A stretch of 64,000 nt of DNA, from positions 82,344,469 to 82,408,468 of the forward strand of contig NC_081185.1 of assembly GCF_029867415.1 (NCBI RefSeq). Reading direction: 5' to 3'. Positions 59,900 to 64,000 of this stretch are shown here, in pieces. Below the pieces are notes generated by a model. The model worked only from the letters and a program-made list of their open reading frames with translations, was not told the DNA's origin and searched no databases. The number at the start of each line of letters is the position of its first letter. Position 1 is the stretch's first letter. The DNA is from Vicia villosa (lineage: Eukaryota; Streptophyta; Magnoliopsida; Fabales; Fabaceae). The position numbers and the translations under genes were made by a program.

Positions 59900-60045
59900 G
59901 TGATCAATGAATATATTATCTCTCAACATTAGTGGGTATGGAAGCTCAATTAAGAGGAGGAATTTGAGCCAATTAATTTCAAAGGGATAGTTTGATGTTT
60001 GTATGCTTCATGAAATCCCTAACTTGGGATTTTTTAACACTTGTA
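59900..60045 (+). pseudogene. LINE ORF2 endonuclease start
   Basis: It reads MNILSLNISGYGSSIKRRNL, then SQLISKG and FDVCMLHE, the N-terminal strand of the APE-type endonuclease that begins plant LINE ORF2. It follows the ORF1 remnant at the expected distance and is cut by the LTR fragment to the right. Confidence 0.65.
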
Positions 60046-60540
60046 TATTCTAGAAATCCCTAAGTCATAAAGATTATTTTTGTGTTGTATTTAGTTTACA
60101 CCTCTGATTGTATATCAAGTGTAACACTCAAACAATCTTTCACTCTAAGTTAGATTGTAGAAGTATCTTGTTGTGTGCTTGAGCATCAAAAGTCTCTTGC
60201 TTGTGTGCTTGAGCATTGGAAATCTCTTACTTAAGTGTTTGAGCATTGTAAATCTCTTGCTTGTGTGCTTGAGAATATTGTAATTAAAAGTGATTATAGT
60301 GAAAATCTCTTGGAAGTGCAAGATTACTGGACTACTCCTAATTTGTGAGAGGAACCAGGATAACTGCTTGCGTCTCTCTTTATTTCTTCTTTACCTCTGA
60401 ACTATTTTAATTTGCTTCTAAACGCTTAACTATGATTCAGATTCTTGACCTTGTGTTCAAAATTGGATAAGAGATCTTTTAAAAGAAAGAAAAAGTTAAC
60501 AAAATTCATCCCCCCTTTTCTTGTGTTTTTCTAACCTTCA
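60046..60540 (+). repeat. SIRE-like LTR, 3' part with minisatellite
   Basis: Contains the same 26-29 base tandem unit as 38495-38775 (about four copies at 60160-60275), the GTGAAAATCTCTTGGAAGTGCAAG block, and an end CTTGTGTTTTTCTAACCTTCA at 60540 with the expected CA. The left border is uncertain. It separates the LINE endonuclease start from the RT text. Confidence 0.7.
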
Positions 60541-60544
60541 TCTT

Positions 60545-61800
60545 GCACTTCTTTGGGATTTTACTAAAATTGATTACTTTAAGCCAGATAGGGGAATTCG
60601 TCAAGGACGTCCTCTTTCACCTTATTTGTTTTTTCTTTGTATGTTATCTATCTAAATCAAGGTGGACATGGGGAGTTGGGAATTTGTCCAAATTTCTCCT
60701 TGTGGTCCGAGGTTATTTGACTTTTTATTTGATGACGATGTTTTGCTTTTATGTGAGGTTAACCCCTATCAGGTTAAGGTGTGATGGGTACATTGAGGAT
60801 TTCATCTTGGCATCCGGTCTTAAAGTCAGTGTCAACAAGTTTCGTGTCACGTGTTCTCTCTATGTTCCTACAGACCGTAAGCATACCATTAAATACGTTT
60901 CATCTATTCTTGTTATTTCTTATTTATGTAACTACTTGTGTTTTCCTCTTATTCAAAAAAAGGTTTGTAATGATGTATATACTAATATATTTAAGCGACT
61001 TCAAAGGTGTTTAGCCTCTTGGAATGGGGTTTTACTTAATAAAGTGGGGAGATATTGTCTTCCTACTACTGTTTGTAATATATTTATAAGATTACTTGGA
61101 TTTTATTTAGGGGGAGAATTGTGAGAATAGGGGCTGAAGCTTTGTAAATTGAAACATTGTTACCACTCCCAAACATTATGGTGATTTGGGAATTCGGAGG
61201 CTAGGTTCACAAACTTGGCCCTTGTTGGGAAGTTGGTGTGGAATTTAGCCTCTTTGGTTCTAAGGTTTGTCTCTTAAGTATATTTAAAATTATGCTTTGT
61301 TGGATAGCGAAAGGTTCAGTAAGTCTTGATAGTCTGGTGCAACAATGTTAAAGCCATTGTTGCTCGTCATGATGGGCTCCATTTTCAAGTTGGTAATGGT
61401 AACTCTCCTCTTTGGAAGATGGATTTGCTTAAGACCAGTTCGTTGTGCCTCGATTTTTCCTTTGTCCATATCTCTAATTCATATTTACTCAATAAGAACA
61501 TTTGGCAACCTGGTGGTTGGAATCCTGGTGAAATTGCTACTACATTGCTTCATAATATTAGGAGTAGAATTTCGAGTCAACCTAATTATTTGGCCCTTAG
61601 GGATGACTCCCCGGATTCTTGGACTTGTGGTTGTGCAATTAATGGTATGTATTCTTGCTCTTCATCATATTATTGGTTACTGAGCAGGACCACAATTGGA
61701 AGTGGATTTGGAAGCCACCAATATCTCCTAAGGTTCAACATCTTGTTTGGTTGTGCTCTCATAATGCTTTTCCCACAAAAGTTGGAATCTATAATTATTT
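60545..61800 (+). pseudogene. LINE reverse transcriptase remnant
   Basis: In mixed frames: KPDRGIRQGRPLSPYLFFLC (60575-60640), where GRP replaces the usual GDP, and a LFDDDVLLLCE palm block near 60725 (F-D-D-D in place of F-A-D-D). GLKVSVNKFRVTCS lies near 60820, and a thumb region CLASWNGVLLNKVGRYCLPTT at 61008-61070. Then comes the connection domain with WQPGGWNPGEIA and DSPDSWTCGCAINGMYS near 61500-61650. The copy ends near 61800 before the zinc-binding cysteines. It is a different LINE copy from the one at 43749. Confidence 0.75.
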
Positions 61801-61897
61801 GACTCTCTAGAAGCTCCAAGTTAGGTTTTCATTTTGTTGTTTTTCTTTCTCTTGTTTTGGCGAAATTCCGCCTTGTATCTACACACACAAAATTGTT

Positions 61898-62522
<625 letters not shown>

Positions 62523-62759
62523 AGACATGTATTATATATAATTTATCAACATTTGATATTTTATAGGACAACATTTGATATTATATATAATTTATCAATT
62601 TATCACCTCTAAATTGTACCTAACACACAACAAACCTTCACTTGAAATTTCGTGAGATTACCATAGATTTTTCATTTTTTTACCGTGACAGATGAGAGAT
62701 TATTGAAAATTTTAAATTTTTGGTATCGAAAGTTGCAAATTTCCGATTAAAAGATATAA

Positions 62760-63206
62760 GGTCTTTTTGTTTCAGCTTTAAAAAATGGATTTTTTTCTTT
62801 GTATTTTTGAAAATAGATTTTACAAAACAGTTTTTCAAAATACTATAAGTTTTTTAATATTTATTTTTTCTAAAACGAAACACTAATTTTGACATCCTAT
62901 AACATAAACATACATTATTGAAGACCAAAACTTAGTCAAAATCGCAAATTTTTTAAAAAGTTGTATTTCAAAATGAATTTTATGAAAAATATTTGAAATA
63001 GCTTCAAAATTAAGTGAGTTTTTGAAATTTTGATATCCAATTTCTTTTTCGATATATATAGATGAAATACCTATAATCACATTTTAAGAATAACTATTTA
63101 AACCAAATTTTCATTTAAAAATTTTATAAAAAAAATTTTGTAAAAATTTTTTACACAAATTATATGACAAAAATTATTTTTTAAAAAAACCAAAACAAAT
63201 GGGCCC
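62760..63206 (-). mobile_element. MITE family M, copy 4
   Basis: Ends GGTCTTTTTGTTTCAGC and (reverse complement) GGGCCCATTTGTTTTGG, with ATAA on both sides. It interrupts an A/T-rich region with GAAAATTTT words, which continues after it. Confidence 0.75.
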
Positions 63207-64000
63207 ATAAATTATCGGAATTTCTAATATTTTTTAAAAAATTCTAGAAATTTTAAAATTTTTGATATATTATCAATAAGTTTTTACCCACTTTTTTCCT
63301 TGATTTTTCTCGGAAAATTTTGTTATTATCCGAAAATTTTAAAAATCTCCTTTATGTTTCTTTTTGGTTTTATAAAATAACACCGAATTTTTTCAAAATT
63401 TTCAGTATCTCCGAAAATTTTGAGATTCACACACTATTTTCAACAAGAATGTGAAAATGAATGCCGAAAATTTCGTTTACAATACTCAAAATTTAAATTT
63501 TACTGTATGTCCATAGTAAATTTATCTTAAAAAATATAATTTTTTAAAGAAATAATAAAAAAGACATTTTTGTCAATACAAAAATGTAAGGTGTCAGATA
63601 TAGTTTTAGAGGAGCCAGGCCACTTGGGCTTTGCTCTTGATCGAACAAAATCATTTGATCCAATAAATGACTATTTTAGCTTTTCTTCTGTACGAGGAAT
63701 CTACCAAAAACCTCTTCATTTAAACCCCACATTTCTATTTAAAAAATGTTTAATTTAAAGTTTTTACCATTTCTTTTTTACTATTTATTTGATTTAAAGT
63801 TACAGCTTTTTCTTTGAAATGTGTGAAACACAAATAAAATATTTGAAATACTAACGATTTGAGAACGGTACAAATTAAGAAATAATTTTATATTTTTTGT
63901 TAGTTCAAATATTAATAATGCATTTATTTGTACATATTTTCTTTTATAAATATTCAAAATTAAATTTACATTGCAGAAGTTAAAAAAATATTCGAAAATA
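63207..64000. other. A/T-rich region with GAAAATTTT words
   Basis: CGAAAATTTT/AAAATTTTCGG words recur at 63310-63480, also just left of the MITE at 62690-62750. A 62-codon frame at 63570-63758 has no recognised domain. Nothing else is supported. Confidence 0.35.

Overview
This is a eukaryotic, plant nuclear window. It has spliced genes with short exons in A/T-rich introns, two plant gene families, and a dense layer of LTR retrotransposons, LINEs, MITEs and long (TA)n tracts. Large Ogre-like LTRs (TGTTGyACCCTrATTTTTA start, TGGCGACT motif near the end), SIRE/Maximus-like LTRs and GGCC-rich hAT-type MITEs point to a legume, most likely the vetch/pea tribe. That placement is inference from repeat style; no database was searched.

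Layout. 1-6229: the 5' half of a decayed Ty3/gypsy element (minus strand), inserted in the gag region of a second LTR element. 6230-10499: Ogre-like LTR copies on the plus strand. 10500-15510: a complete 14-exon gene for a TFIIIC subunit 5 (tau95-like) protein. 16997-19828: a nearly emptied gypsy element whose 5' LTR holds a solo LTR. 20656-22530: fragments of a plant-mobile-domain gene and a gag gene. 22534-23214: a hAT-type MITE with a perfect 8-bp target duplication. 24308-27720: SIRE-like LTR material. 28331-31830: a DUF1644 zinc-finger gene with a long 5' leader. 32758-38494: a CACTA transposase pseudogene split by an Ogre-like LTR that itself holds a solo LTR. 38776-43748: gene-like but unassigned DNA, a fold-back MITE, other MITEs and a Helitron-type 3' end. 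43749-46130: a 5'-truncated L1-type LINE. 46564-54553: MITE copies and a decayed Ty1/copia element. 55740-56885: a small plant-specific gene of unknown function. 57384-58347: a solo LTR with a 5-bp duplication. 58736-61800: pieces of a second LINE. 61901-64000: a 159-bp (TA)n tract and two MITEs.

Only three host genes are credible: the TFIIIC5-like gene, the DUF1644 gene and the unknown gene at 55.7-56.9 kb. They sit in repeat-free islands and do not form a pathway. TFIIIC5 acts in RNA polymerase III promoter recognition; the other two have no firm role. The most notable host feature is that two of the 13 introns in the TFIIIC5 gene carry minor-spliceosome (U12) signals, one AT-AC and one GT-AG. 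I found no new multi-gene system; most of the interest is in the dated nesting of elements, supported by target-site duplications.
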